The notes under the pieces: generated by a model
What the model saw: the letters and a program-made list of their open reading frames with translations, nothing else
What the model was told of the DNA's origin: nothing
Databases searched by the model: none
Part shown: positions 37,887 through 46,321 of the stretch, piece after piece
How positions within the stretch are numbered: position 1 is the stretch's first letter
Layout: each line of letters begins with the position of its first letter
Program-made: the position numbers and the translations under genes
Origin: JASDSY01 sp041441465
GTDB taxonomy: Bacteria > Muiribacteriota > UBA9980
NCBI GenBank assembly: GCA_041441465.1
Contig: JASDSY010000027.1
Span: forward strand, 1 to 56,493
Reading direction: 5' to 3'
DNA: 56,493 bases

Positions 37887-39011
37887 TTATTTTTTATTTA
37901 TAACTTCGTGGATGATTTCAGCTACGGGACGAGGTATGTTATAACGCGATAATAAATAAATTACCGATGTCGCGGTAAGGTCGACTCCGCCTGTTATTAC
38001 CGCATCCGTTATCATATACTTACGTGCAGCCGCTGCGATGTTCGCTTTTTTAGCGAAATTGGATTCATGACTCCTTGCATATGATTCTTTGGTGATTTCA
38101 GCCATTTTCTCTTTGTATTGTTCGTTTTGATTTTGATCGGCCGTTTGCGGCGCGGTATTTTTTCCGTTGCCGCCGTCGGCGGATATGTCAAACATTGTTA
38201 ATGCTTTAGAATAATCAGGTAATTTGGAGATTATATCCTCGAGCTTTTCATAATTGAATGTTGAATTATCTTTTTCTTGTTGAACAGGCTGAGTGTTTGC
38301 CGCCGTATTATTTTCTTGATTCTGCCGTCCTCGGCTTGAATTTATAACAGCCTTTACTCCATTTTTACCCGCCGCGTAGTTTATCGCTTCCTTTATCTCG
38401 TTGTTAATTTTTACAAATATTTTTTCATTTTCTTCAGGCGGGTAATAAAAAATATTTAAAAGCTTAAGCTGAATTTTTGAGTATTCTTTTTTTAATTCAT
38501 TGAGTTTTGTTTCGTTTGCCGCAATTTCCTTGTTGAATTTTTCTTCCAGCGTTTCCATGTCTTTATATAATTTTTGAGTTAACTGCTTTCTTTCATTTTC
38601 GTTTTTAATATTTAAAATATCACGGTTGTAATTTTCATTTAATAATGCGGTTTCGGTGTTTTTTCTTTTTAAAATTTTCTGCGCCGCGGCTGCCAGGTTT
38701 TCTATTTCGCTTTTTAATCTCTTGATTTCTGATGAATTTGCCTCTTTTGCCGCCGTAAATTCTTTCGTTTTGTCGTTTATAAGCTTCAAAAATTCATTTT
38801 TATCTTTAGCATTCAGCGGTTTTATAAAAAGATTATAATTTTCGTCATAATATTTCATCATGGGATGAAATAAATAAATGGATTCGATATCTGCATAACC
38901 GATTAAAAATACGTCCTCTTTTGATTTGTTCTTTTCGGTTTGCGAATATGAATTATTCGTGATAAAAAGGCTGATAAAAACAAAGGTTATGATAAATAGA
39001 ATTTTTTTCAA
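37887..39011 (-). CDS. OmpH/Skp-like periplasmic coiled-coil protein
   Basis: Signal peptide ends near NSYSQ. The mature start matches the OmpH/Skp family: IGYADIESIYLFHPMMKYYDE. It is followed by a long coiled coil (residues ~75-190, EIKRLKSEIENLAAAAQKIL and similar). The usual Skp is ~160 residues. Here there is a Gln/Asn-rich insertion and an extra C-terminal domain, ending DAVITGGVDLTATSVIYLL. OmpH proteins are holdase chaperones for outer membrane proteins, which supports a diderm cell. The start is TTG with GGGTGGTG upstream. It is first in the transcript with the 1,746-residue protein, and a promoter lies at 39066-39094. It may be a dedicated chaperone for that protein, by neighbourhood. 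Confidence 0.8.
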   Translation of the reverse strand: MKKILFIITFVFISLFITNNSYSQTEKNKSKEDVFLIGYADIESIYLFHPMMKYYDENYNLFIKPLNAKDKNEFLKLINDKTKEFTAAKEANSSEIKRLKSEIENLAAAAQKILKRKNTETALLNENYNRDILNIKNENERKQLTQKLYKDMETLEEKFNKEIAANETKLNELKKEYSKIQLKLLNIFYYPPEENEKIFVKINNEIKEAINYAAGKNGVKAVINSSRGRQNQENNTAANTQPVQQEKDNSTFNYEKLEDIISKLPDYSKALTMFDISADGGNGKNTAPQTADQNQNEQYKEKMAEITKESYARSHESNFAKKANIAAAARKYMITDAVITGGVDLTATSVIYLLSRYNIPRPVAEIIHEVINKK

Positions 39012-39065
39012 GAAACACCACCCATTTTATTTATAAACTGTCTTATTATAATTGTAACATACGAA

Positions 39066-39094
39066 ACTATAATAATCAATTTACAAAATGTAAA
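39066..39094 (-). promoter_or_regulatory. Promoter for the OmpH-like/large-secreted operon, overlapped by a dyad
   Basis: On the minus strand TTTACA (39089-39094), a 17-bp spacer and TATAGT (39066-39071). A perfect dyad TTTACA-AAA-TGTAAA (39080-39094) covers the -35 box and may be an operator. Confidence 0.55.
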
Positions 39095-39168
39095 AAAAAA
39101 TTAAAATTGTTAAAAATTTATTAAGCTGCTTTTTTTAAAAGTTTAAGTCTGTTTTTTATTTTGAAGAG

Positions 39169-39187
39169 TTGTTATAATTTATAACAA
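39169..39187. promoter_or_regulatory. Perfect 9-bp dyad just upstream of the rny promoter
   Basis: TTGTTATAA-T-TTATAACAA. It ends five bases before the TTGACA box, the usual place for an activator site. Confidence 0.5.
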
Positions 39188-39192
39188 TTTTC

Positions 39193-39221
39193 TTGACATT
39201 TATGACTCATTTAATTATAAT
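39193..39221 (+). promoter_or_regulatory. Consensus sigma-70 promoter for rny
   Basis: TTGACA (39193-39198), a 17-bp spacer and TATAAT (39216-39221): both boxes match consensus fully. Leader of about 80 bases. Confidence 0.85.
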
Positions 39222-39310
39222 ACCACGAAATATAATAAAATTCAGTATATAGTGTTAAATTACAGCTAAAAAGTTTAGCATTGGAAATGATTTTTATTTT
39301 ATGATATTTT

Positions 39311-40885
39311 ATGGGGGTGATTAAAATAGGAGGCGACGTATTATCAAACTTGATTTATTTGCTGGTAGGTTTCGTAGTAGGCGCTATAATTGTTTATTTA
39401 ACAAAGAAATTTTATATAAGCAGTCAGATAAATTCGGCGAATGCTAAAATTAAGGAAATGTTGAAAAAAGCCGAGGATGATGCTTCAAATATAAAGAAAA
39501 AAGCCGAAATTGAAGCTAAGGACCAGTTGGTAGAATTAAAGAAAGAACTTGAAAAACGTTTCCAGAAGGAAACACGCGAAAAACGCGATGAACTTACGAA
39601 ATATGAACAAAGAATCAATGCAAAGGAAACTAAAAACGACCGCAGGGCGGATCAGCTTGAAAAGCGTGAAAAAGACATAACAATTAAGGAACAATCCATT
39701 GACGCTTTAAAAGTTGATATTGAAAATGTAAAAAAAGAACAGATCTCCAAGCTTGAACAGATATCAGGATTAAGCACTAACGAAGCGCGTACTCAGATAC
39801 TGTCCAGCGTTGAACTCGAATTACAGGCTGAAATCGCCAAGAAAGTTAAAAAATCAGAAGAAGAGGCAAAAGAACTTGCAGATAGAAAAGCAAAATGGAT
39901 TATCGCTACAGCGGTAGGACGCTGCGCTATTGATCACAATGTCGATTCGATGATTACTGTCGTAAACCTTCCGGACGAAGATATGAAAGGCCGTATAATA
40001 GGCCGTGAAGGAAGAAATATCAGAACATTAGAAAGCCTTACGGGTATTTCGATTATTATCGATGATACTCCTCAGGCTGTCGTATTGTCAGGATTTAACT
40101 CGATAAAACGTGAAATCGCGCGTTTATCTCTTGAAAAACTTATTCATGACGGCAGGATACATCCTGCGAGAATCGAGGAGGTAGTCGCTAAAACGACAGC
40201 TGAAATCGATCAGACTATTCATGAAATCGGCGAACGCACGGCTATCGAACTCGGCGTTCAGGGCTTGCATACCGAACTTATCCAGATGATAGGAAAACTT
40301 CATTACAGGACTTCATACGGCCAGAACCAGCTTCAGCATACCATCGAAGTCGCAAAACTTGCGGCTGCTATGGCAGGCGAACTTGGAGTCGATATTCAGC
40401 TGGCTAAGCGTTCAGGACTTTTGCACGATATAGGCAAGGTTATGACTAACGAAGTCGAAGGTTCCCACGCCGCTATCGGAGCTGATATAGCTCGTAAATA
40501 CGGCGAACCGATGAAAGTTGTCAATGCGATCCTTGCGCATCACGAAGAATGCGTTCCTGAAACGGTAGAGTCTGTCATAGTCGCCGCGGCTGACGCGATA
40601 TCGGCAGCACGCGAAGGCGCTCGTTTCGAAACGATCGAAGCTTACATTAAGAGGGTTGAAACTCTTGAAAGAATCGCGAAATCGAATGAAGCGGTCGTTG
40701 CGGCTTACGCTTTGCAGGCTGGACGCGAAATACGCGTTATAGTTAAACCGGAAGCGGCTGACGATTCGACCTGCGCAAAACTTGCGCGCGATATAAGAAT
40801 GAGAATCGAAAAGGAAATGGAATTTCCCGGACAGATCAAAGTCGTTGTTATACGCGAAACAAGAGCTATCGATTACGCTAAATAA
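39311..40885 (+). CDS. rny: Ribonuclease Y
   Basis: Membrane-anchored endonuclease that starts mRNA decay. Domains in order: an N-terminal membrane helix (LIYLLVGFVVGAIIVYL), a long Lys/Glu coiled coil to about residue 200, a KH domain (GRIIGREGRNIRTLESLTG), and an HD domain with HTIEVAKLAA, LLHDIGK and AHHEE metal ligands. The length (524) is typical. The start is uncertain: the ATG at 39311 lacks a ribosome binding site, GGAGG lies inside the frame at about 39330, and a TTG about 16 bases after it would start directly at the membrane helix. A consensus promoter is upstream and a strong terminator follows. Confidence 0.95.
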   Translation: MGVIKIGGDVLSNLIYLLVGFVVGAIIVYLTKKFYISSQINSANAKIKEMLKKAEDDASNIKKKAEIEAKDQLVELKKELEKRFQKETREKRDELTKYEQRINAKETKNDRRADQLEKREKDITIKEQSIDALKVDIENVKKEQISKLEQISGLSTNEARTQILSSVELELQAEIAKKVKKSEEEAKELADRKAKWIIATAVGRCAIDHNVDSMITVVNLPDEDMKGRIIGREGRNIRTLESLTGISIIIDDTPQAVVLSGFNSIKREIARLSLEKLIHDGRIHPARIEEVVAKTTAEIDQTIHEIGERTAIELGVQGLHTELIQMIGKLHYRTSYGQNQLQHTIEVAKLAAAMAGELGVDIQLAKRSGLLHDIGKVMTNEVEGSHAAIGADIARKYGEPMKVVNAILAHHEECVPETVESVIVAAADAISAAREGARFETIEAYIKRVETLERIAKSNEAVVAAYALQAGREIRVIVKPEAADDSTCAKLARDIRMRIEKEMEFPGQIKVVVIRETRAIDYAK

Positions 40886-40912
40886 TAATAACTAAAATAA
40901 AAGTTCATTTAA

Positions 40913-40949
40913 AAAACGGTTTGCATTTAAAAGCAGGCCGTTTTTTTTT
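40913..40949 (+). terminator. Rho-independent terminator of rny
   Basis: Ten-base arms AACGGTTTGC (40915-40924) and GCAGGCCGTT (40933-40942), with two G-T pairs, running into nine T residues. It rules out the TTG at 40921 as start of the next gene. Confidence 0.9.
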
Positions 40950-40966
40950 GGCCGTCAAAATTGTAG

Positions 40967-40995
40967 TTGAAAATATAAGTTTTATATGCAATAAT
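40967..40995 (+). promoter_or_regulatory. Promoter giving a near-leaderless transcript
   Basis: TTGAAA (40967-40972), a 17-bp spacer and AATAAT (40990-40995). Transcription would start at about 41002, three bases before the ATG. That fits the absence of a ribosome binding site there. Confidence 0.45.
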
Positions 40996-41004
40996 ATTAT
41001 AAAA

Positions 41005-42606
41005 ATGGAACAAAGTGAAAAATCAAAAGAAAATTTAATATACTACAACGTATTTTCAGGAAGTCACAAGCTGATATTTATTCTTGTGATAATAATCGCC
41101 TGCGCCGTTATTTTGAATCGTAATTTTTCTAATAACCTGGCGGGTGCCGATGCCAAAATAAAAAGCGTAAGGGATATTTACGAAAAACCTGAAATAAAAA
41201 CTGCCTTAGACAGCCTGCTTGCTGCTGATAAAGATAAAATAGCAGCTTATTCAGTATTTTTACGTCAGGTTTTAAAGAAAAATTCGATCGCTGAATCAAA
41301 ATACGCGGCAATGCTCCTTACCGACAGGGGCGCTGGAATTATGTATGAAAATAATAAGCTGGCGAGAATGATTTTTTATGAAGCGATAAATTTTTCTTCC
41401 GATTACAAACGCGCTTATTATTATTTATTTATGTCGAGTCTTTATGATTTTAACATAGCGCGTGCGATAAGCGAATTCTTAGAACTTGTTTACATGGAAT
41501 ACGCCGCGCCTTCTAAGATTTTGAAGTTTATGAACCTTGCCCTCGCCTTATTCATAGCATTTATACTGATGCAGATATATTTTTTCGCCGCGGTTTATAT
41601 AAAATACCGGCGTCTTATTAAGCACGAAGCGCTTGAACTTGAAATAGACGCCGCCTCGATTTCTATAATTTCATATCTTTCGCCGGCTGAAAGAAATTAT
41701 ATGAGATTTTTAAATAAAAATATTATAATAGGATTGTTTTTTGTCATTTTTTATTGTTACTTCATGTCCGGATTCGGTAAAAATATTTCGCTTATTAACG
41801 ATTCATGCGATTTTTTAAAGAATCCGCATGAATTTTGCGCTCTTAACGATATGACTTACTCGAGGGAAATGATGAATGATTTCGCGCTTGCCGTCCGTGA
41901 TGAATTTTTTAAAAAGAAAGCGTCCGCCGCGGATTTTTATTTTTACCTCGCCGGCGTGTCGAAACTAAGTCTAAATGAGAGTGCGCAGGCGGTCAAATAT
42001 TTTAAAAGCATACCGCCGCATTCATTTTTAAGCGGTCAAATATATAAATTATATTCCGATGTCCAATTTTTTAAAGACGATCAGCTGTATGCCGCGTTTT
42101 TATCGCCGATGCGCAGTAATACGGTTTTTATGATAGCGGTTTTATTGAATGTCCTTTTGATAATATTATTTTCAGCAGCCATCAGGACCGCGCGCAGGTA
42201 TCCTTACAGCTTTACTGCCTCACTTTGCGGGTGCGGCACGATTACATGTCCTAATTGCCGCACTAACGTGGGTTTATGCAATAATTGCCTTGCTAAATTG
42301 AGCGATGAAACGGATTTTAATAATATAATCTCGTTTTTTTACCCTATAGACTGCAGCCGGATTTTTATGATTTCATTTTTATTGCCTGGTGTTTTGTTTT
42401 TTTACGTCAATGATCATTTGAAGGGTATATTTTACGGTATCTTTCTTACAGCCCTGTTTTTGCTAAACTTACTCAGTTTTTTTACACTTAGCCTGAATTA
42501 TTATTTTATAACGGTTTTTATTTTTTCTTATGTTTGCTATGCGGCCGATTTAACGCTTTATCAATATAAATACCGGCCAAAACTATATAATATGGATCTA
42601 TCATAA
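41005..42606 (+). CDS. Multi-pass membrane protein with a cysteine-rich zinc-ribbon-like segment
   Basis: The frame is open from 40921, but that codon lies within the rny terminator; the ATG at 41005 (533 residues) fits the promoter. There are about nine membrane helices: one near residue 25, two around 180-200 and 240-260, one at 385-405, and a cluster at the C-terminus. Between helices lie two soluble segments of TPR-like helices (RAYYYLFMSSLYDFNIARAI, SAADFYFYLAGVSKL). A cysteine cluster CGCGTITCPNCRTNVGLCNNC sits on the face before the last helices and should bind zinc. The family is unknown. It has no clear enzyme motifs. The 3' end overlaps the convergent glycosyltransferase-like gene by 89 bp, which is unusually long. 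Confidence 0.7.
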   Translation: MEQSEKSKENLIYYNVFSGSHKLIFILVIIIACAVILNRNFSNNLAGADAKIKSVRDIYEKPEIKTALDSLLAADKDKIAAYSVFLRQVLKKNSIAESKYAAMLLTDRGAGIMYENNKLARMIFYEAINFSSDYKRAYYYLFMSSLYDFNIARAISEFLELVYMEYAAPSKILKFMNLALALFIAFILMQIYFFAAVYIKYRRLIKHEALELEIDAASISIISYLSPAERNYMRFLNKNIIIGLFFVIFYCYFMSGFGKNISLINDSCDFLKNPHEFCALNDMTYSREMMNDFALAVRDEFFKKKASAADFYFYLAGVSKLSLNESAQAVKYFKSIPPHSFLSGQIYKLYSDVQFFKDDQLYAAFLSPMRSNTVFMIAVLLNVLLIILFSAAIRTARRYPYSFTASLCGCGTITCPNCRTNVGLCNNCLAKLSDETDFNNIISFFYPIDCSRIFMISFLLPGVLFFYVNDHLKGIFYGIFLTALFLLNLLSFFTLSLNYYFITVFIFSYVCYAADLTLYQYKYRPKLYNMDLS

Positions 42607-44035
42607 ATCGGAACCTGTTGTTTTCTCCGCATTCCATCAAATTCCCGGCCAGAGTTACGTAAATTATATTTAATAGAAGAAATAAAATCATATTTTTGTT
42701 TTTTAATGCGATATCTTCATTGCCTGAATCGTATTTTTTTTTGTTGAAACCAGTAATTATCGAGCATATTATAATTAATAAACACGCGGATAATAGAAAT
42801 ATCGGAGTGTTTAGAATTATTTTAGCCGTGTTCGAAAAATAATATTCGTTGAAATAAAGCTGCGACCAATTTTTAATTTCAATTCTTCCGCAAATAAAAC
42901 GCTGCCAGAACCTATCAATAAATTCAATTTTTTTAAAATTATCGAAATGGAAAAAATGCTCTTCGGCAGGAAGGAAATAAAAGCAAAACGCTTTAAAAAC
43001 TCCGTTAACGTATGCATGCGGAAAATATCGGACCGCTTTCAGCGAATCGTTCATGTAATTTTCACTTATTTTTATAAACGCCGTATTGTTAAAATTAGTC
43101 ACGCCGGAATTATACGCGGGTTCATCTGCCGCCGCCGCGCCCGTTTTTTTAAATTTTGAATAATCGATCTGGTCATGCGAAAGTTCGAACGGCACCTGTT
43201 CGAATGCCGGCGATACACATCCGGTTTCTATTAAAAATTTTCGTTCTTCCGGAGCCAGGCCGTAAATCACTATCTGGGCAAAATTCATTCCGCACCACGT
43301 GCTTAGCGTAAATCTGTCGAATAAGATATAATTTTTGAAATAAAACGAAAACACTATCACAAAAGGAATTGCCGCGCCGGCTAATATTTGTTTTTTGCTT
43401 ATGTTGTTTTTTTTGAATAATACTATGAATAATATTACTGCGGCCGCGAACCATAAAATGTGAAATAAACTTCTTGTCAGGCATATTGTTCCTGCCAGCC
43501 AAAAAAATAAATGCAGATATTTTAAATTCAGGCTGATTGTGAAAATTTGGTAAACTTTCGCCGTCGCGCACATTATGAAAACCATTGGATACGTGTAAAA
43601 TAGTATATTTTCATATAATACCGATGCCGGATTTAAAATGAAAAACAACGCGAGCGCGCACGAAATTTTTTTTGAAATGCCGCAATTTTTCGAAATAGAG
43701 TAAATTAAAACAGGAATGGCAAGGCCCATTGTAAGATATAAAAATGCGAATGTGAATTTTGAGAAAGTCCCGAGTTTTAAGATGATGCCGGTGAAAAAAT
43801 TAAATAAAGGCGGCTGCGAATGCATATAAAATATGCTGTTTAAAAGGTCTCCGGTCAGCCACGAAGGGTCTAAAATATGTATGAACGACCCGGCCGTCGA
43901 ATCGTTAAAAGCGATGCCGGCTACGAATATGTAATAAAACCGCGATAAAATAAAGGTTATTGCGATAATTGCCGGCATTAGATAATTGCCGTTTGACGTA
44001 TTTTGAGATATATTTTCTTTTTCGATTTTTTTCAT
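42518..44035 (-). CDS. GT-C-type membrane glycosyltransferase-like protein (PMT/ArnT clan)
   Basis: 505 residues with about 10 membrane helices. After the first helix comes AFNDSTAGSF, with the acidic residue expected in GT-C enzymes, and later MHSQPPLFNFFTG, matching the HPPL-type motif of ArnT/PMT relatives. A long extracytoplasmic domain (residues ~255-400) precedes the last helices. Such enzymes move sugars from polyprenyl-phosphate carriers onto lipids, proteins or polysaccharides. The donor and acceptor are unknown. The ATG lies one base after the stop of ogt, so the two are co-translated. The 3' end overlaps the convergent membrane gene by 89 bp. A second GT-C-like gene is at 46322. 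Confidence 0.75.
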   Translation of the reverse strand: MKKIEKENISQNTSNGNYLMPAIIAITFILSRFYYIFVAGIAFNDSTAGSFIHILDPSWLTGDLLNSIFYMHSQPPLFNFFTGIILKLGTFSKFTFAFLYLTMGLAIPVLIYSISKNCGISKKISCALALFFILNPASVLYENILFYTYPMVFIMCATAKVYQIFTISLNLKYLHLFFWLAGTICLTRSLFHILWFAAAVILFIVLFKKNNISKKQILAGAAIPFVIVFSFYFKNYILFDRFTLSTWCGMNFAQIVIYGLAPEERKFLIETGCVSPAFEQVPFELSHDQIDYSKFKKTGAAAADEPAYNSGVTNFNNTAFIKISENYMNDSLKAVRYFPHAYVNGVFKAFCFYFLPAEEHFFHFDNFKKIEFIDRFWQRFICGRIEIKNWSQLYFNEYYFSNTAKIILNTPIFLLSACLLIIICSIITGFNKKKYDSGNEDIALKNKNMILFLLLNIIYVTLAGNLMECGENNRFRFMIDPYYIVLAGIYIDKALNRPHSKHKKK

Positions 44036-44036
44036 C

Positions 44037-44501
44037 TTATTTTTTGCTTTTTTCCAGGTCTAAAAGTTTTTTCTTAATGTCAAGCCCGCTGCTATAGCCG
44101 ACAAGCCGGCCGTCTGCGCCTATAACCCGGTGGCATGGTATGAAAATCGGTATTGGGTTTCTGCCGTTTGCCATTCCTACCGCGCGCATTGCGTTTTTAT
44201 TTCCTACCGCCACGGCGATTTCCTTGTAACTTGCCGTTTGCCCGTAAGGAATCCGGCATAAGGCGCCCCATACTTTTTTCATAAATTCGGTGCCCTGAGG
44301 ATTTAACTGTAACGAAAATTCCCTTAACGTTCCGGAAAAATAACATTTCAACTGCCGCGCCGCCTCTTTGATGATTTGCGTTTCACATATTTCGGCATTT
44401 TCTGGTTTTTTATCGCTTTCAAAGCATAGATTCGTTATCTTGCCTTCTTCTTCAGCAATTCCTATTTTTCCGAGAACCGTTTCGTAAAAAAATATTTTCA
44501 T
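44037..44501 (-). CDS. ogt: Methylated-DNA--protein-cysteine methyltransferase
   Basis: Suicide repair protein that removes the alkyl group from O6-alkylguanine to its own cysteine. The active site IPCHRVI holds Cys123, preceded by the RAVGMANGRNP helix-turn-helix with its arginine finger, and followed by GYSSGLDIKKKLLDLE. The length (154) is that of Ogt-type proteins without the Ada domain. The ribosome binding site AGGAG is in the leader. It is the first gene of a transcript with the GT-C-like gene, an odd pairing. Confidence 0.95.
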   Translation of the reverse strand: MKIFFYETVLGKIGIAEEEGKITNLCFESDKKPENAEICETQIIKEAARQLKCYFSGTLREFSLQLNPQGTEFMKKVWGALCRIPYGQTASYKEIAVAVGNKNAMRAVGMANGRNPIPIFIPCHRVIGADGRLVGYSSGLDIKKKLLDLEKSKK

Positions 44502-44546
44502 TTATGTATTGCTCCTGTGTTTTTCATAAATTCAGGCGCCGTTATG

Positions 44547-44623
44547 AGCCGGAAAATCGGATTTATTCTATCCGATACGGTACATAAATAATCCGGTAAA
44601 TTCGATTTAAAATGTTTCCGGCT
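44547..44623. ncRNA. Candidate structured element: closing stem with two inner hairpins
   Basis: A 9-bp outer stem (AGCCGGAAA 44547-44555 with TTTCCGGCT 44615-44623) encloses a 7-bp hairpin (ATCGGAT 44556-44562 with ATCCGAT 44570-44576) and a 5-bp hairpin (TAAAT with ATTTA, 44597-44609). It lies between the divergent ogt and YkgJ-type genes, on the minus strand in the ogt leader. It could be a regulatory RNA structure or a DNA cruciform site. It does not fit a tRNA. Confidence 0.35.
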
Positions 44624-44645
44624 GTTATATTCTATCAAATAATTC

Positions 44646-44674
44646 TTGAAAAAGTAAGTGATTTGTAATATAAT
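44646..44674 (+). promoter_or_regulatory. Sigma-70 promoter for the YkgJ-type/hisS operon
   Basis: TTGAAA (44646-44651), a 17-bp spacer and TATAAT (44669-44674). Confidence 0.75.
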
Positions 44675-44705
44675 TTAGTCAATTTCAATTATTTGGGGGG
44701 ACTTT

Positions 44706-45032
44706 ATGAATTCACCACGTGTGATACTTGCGTCGATTAAATCGCAGGTGAAAAGAAGATTTTTGTATTATTTTGCCCGCCAGAAGGCCCAGGAACTTAT
44801 AAAACAAAGACGCGGCGAGTGTCTTGGCTGCGGCAAGTGCTGCCAGGCTGTCATGCCTTGCCCGATGCTGTTTAAGGTCGGTTCGAAACTGTTGTGCAAG
44901 ATACACCAGCATAAGCCCTATGCGTGCCATATGTATCCGGTGAGCTATGCCGATATGTTTCCGCACTTAAAAGATACATGCGGCTACTGGTTTGTCGAAA
45001 AAAGAACGCACGATCCTGAAAGAGATAAATAG
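44706..45032 (+). CDS. YkgJ-family cysteine-cluster protein
   Basis: 108 residues with the family signature CLGCGKCC and further cysteines in MPCPMLF, LLCKIHQHKPYACHMYP and DTCGYW. The family (CxxCxxCC) is thought to bind zinc or iron, and its function is unproven. The ribosome binding site GGGGGG is five bases before the ATG. A promoter is just upstream and hisS starts 16 bases after the stop. Confidence 0.85.
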   Translation: MNSPRVILASIKSQVKRRFLYYFARQKAQELIKQRRGECLGCGKCCQAVMPCPMLFKVGSKLLCKIHQHKPYACHMYPVSYADMFPHLKDTCGYWFVEKRTHDPERDK

Positions 45033-45048
45033 AAAGAAGTGATATGCT

Positions 45049-46317
45049 TTGGAAAAGATAACCGCGGTTAAGGGAATGGAAGATAATTTTAATCCCGACA
45101 TAAAAATCTGGCAGTATATTGAAAATATTGTGCATAAAAAGATGAAAACATACGGCTATGGCGAGATAAGAACTCCAATCCTCGAAAAAACCGAGCTTTT
45201 TGTCCGCGGTGTTGGAAATACCACTGACATTGTGAAAAAAGAAATGTACACATTTCTAGATAAGGGCGAGCGCTCCATGACAATGCGCCCTGAAGGTACA
45301 GCCGGTGTCGTTAGGAGCGTTGTTGAACATAATATGCTTCAGGCCGGTCTTCCTATTTTAAAATTTTTCTATTTCGGCCCGATGTACCGCTACGAACGTC
45401 CGCAAAAAGGGCGGCTTCGCCAGTTTCACCAGTTCGGCGTTGAATGCTTCGGTTCCGATTCACCTTATGTCGATGCGGAAACCATAGAAATTTTATATTC
45501 GATATTAAAGGAAATAGGGCTTTCCGAACTTAACGTTAAAATTAATTCGATAGGCTGTCCGAAATGCCGGCCGGTCTTCCGTGATAAGGCTATAGCGTAT
45601 TTTTCGGATAAAAAAGATAATCTTTGCGGCGAATGCGCTGAACGCCTTAATATCAATCCTCTCAGGATTTATGATTGCAAAATTGAGTCATGCCGCGAAA
45701 TTGCTAAGGACGCGCCGGTTATTACGGAATGCCTTTGCGATGAATGCAGCGGGCATTTCGAGATCGTTAAGTCGTCGCTCGCTTCAATAAATATACCTTT
45801 TACAGTCGTTCCAACCCTGGTCCGCGGCCTTGACTATTACACCAAGACCGCTTTCGAAGTCACGTCGAAACACCTTGGAGCTCAGGATGCGCTCGGCGGC
45901 GGCGGACGTTACGATTTTCTCGTTTCTGAGCTCGGCGGCCCGCAGACCCCGTCTGTCGGTTTTGCAATGGGTATCGAGCGCATAGTTATAGCCATTAAAA
46001 ATCAGAACATAAAAATAAATTCCGCTGACGCTGACGCCGTTTATGTGATTCCGTTTTCTAAAAATGAATTCGGATACGGCTTTAAAGTTTTAAACTCTCT
46101 TCGTAATGCCGGTATACCTTCACAGATGGCCGCTAATGATAAAAAAATCGGCAATCATTTTAAAGATGCCGAAAAAATCGGCGCCAGGTTTGCCGTCGTG
46201 ATCGGCGAGGATGAGGTTAAAAACGGCGAACTTACAGTTAAAAATCTTGCGCTTCGCACACAGGCTAAAGTCAAAGCGGATGAAATCTGCGCTTATATAA
46301 AAAGCGAGGGGAAATAA
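45049..46317 (+). CDS. hisS: Histidyl-tRNA synthetase
   Basis: Class II aminoacyl-tRNA synthetase that charges tRNA-His. It shows TMRPEGTAGVVR (motif 2 region), FFYFGPMYRYERPQKGRLRQ, HQFGVECFG, LVRGLDYYTKTAFE (histidine-binding A region), and GFAMGIERI (motif 3), plus an anticodon-binding domain. It includes the cysteine-rich insertion (GCPKCRP, LCGECAERL, CLCDEC) common in bacterial HisRS. Start TTG with AAGAAGTG upstream. It shares a transcript with the YkgJ-type gene and probably with the GT-C-like gene downstream. Confidence 0.95.
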   Translation: MEKITAVKGMEDNFNPDIKIWQYIENIVHKKMKTYGYGEIRTPILEKTELFVRGVGNTTDIVKKEMYTFLDKGERSMTMRPEGTAGVVRSVVEHNMLQAGLPILKFFYFGPMYRYERPQKGRLRQFHQFGVECFGSDSPYVDAETIEILYSILKEIGLSELNVKINSIGCPKCRPVFRDKAIAYFSDKKDNLCGECAERLNINPLRIYDCKIESCREIAKDAPVITECLCDECSGHFEIVKSSLASINIPFTVVPTLVRGLDYYTKTAFEVTSKHLGAQDALGGGGRYDFLVSELGGPQTPSVGFAMGIERIVIAIKNQNIKINSADADAVYVIPFSKNEFGYGFKVLNSLRNAGIPSQMAANDKKIGNHFKDAEKIGARFAVVIGEDEVKNGELTVKNLALRTQAKVKADEICAYIKSEGK

Positions 46318-46321
46318 TTTT

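Noticed and set aside
44547..44623. tRNA gene
   Set aside because: The length is right, but there is no anticodon arm, T-loop pattern or 3' acceptor pattern that fits.
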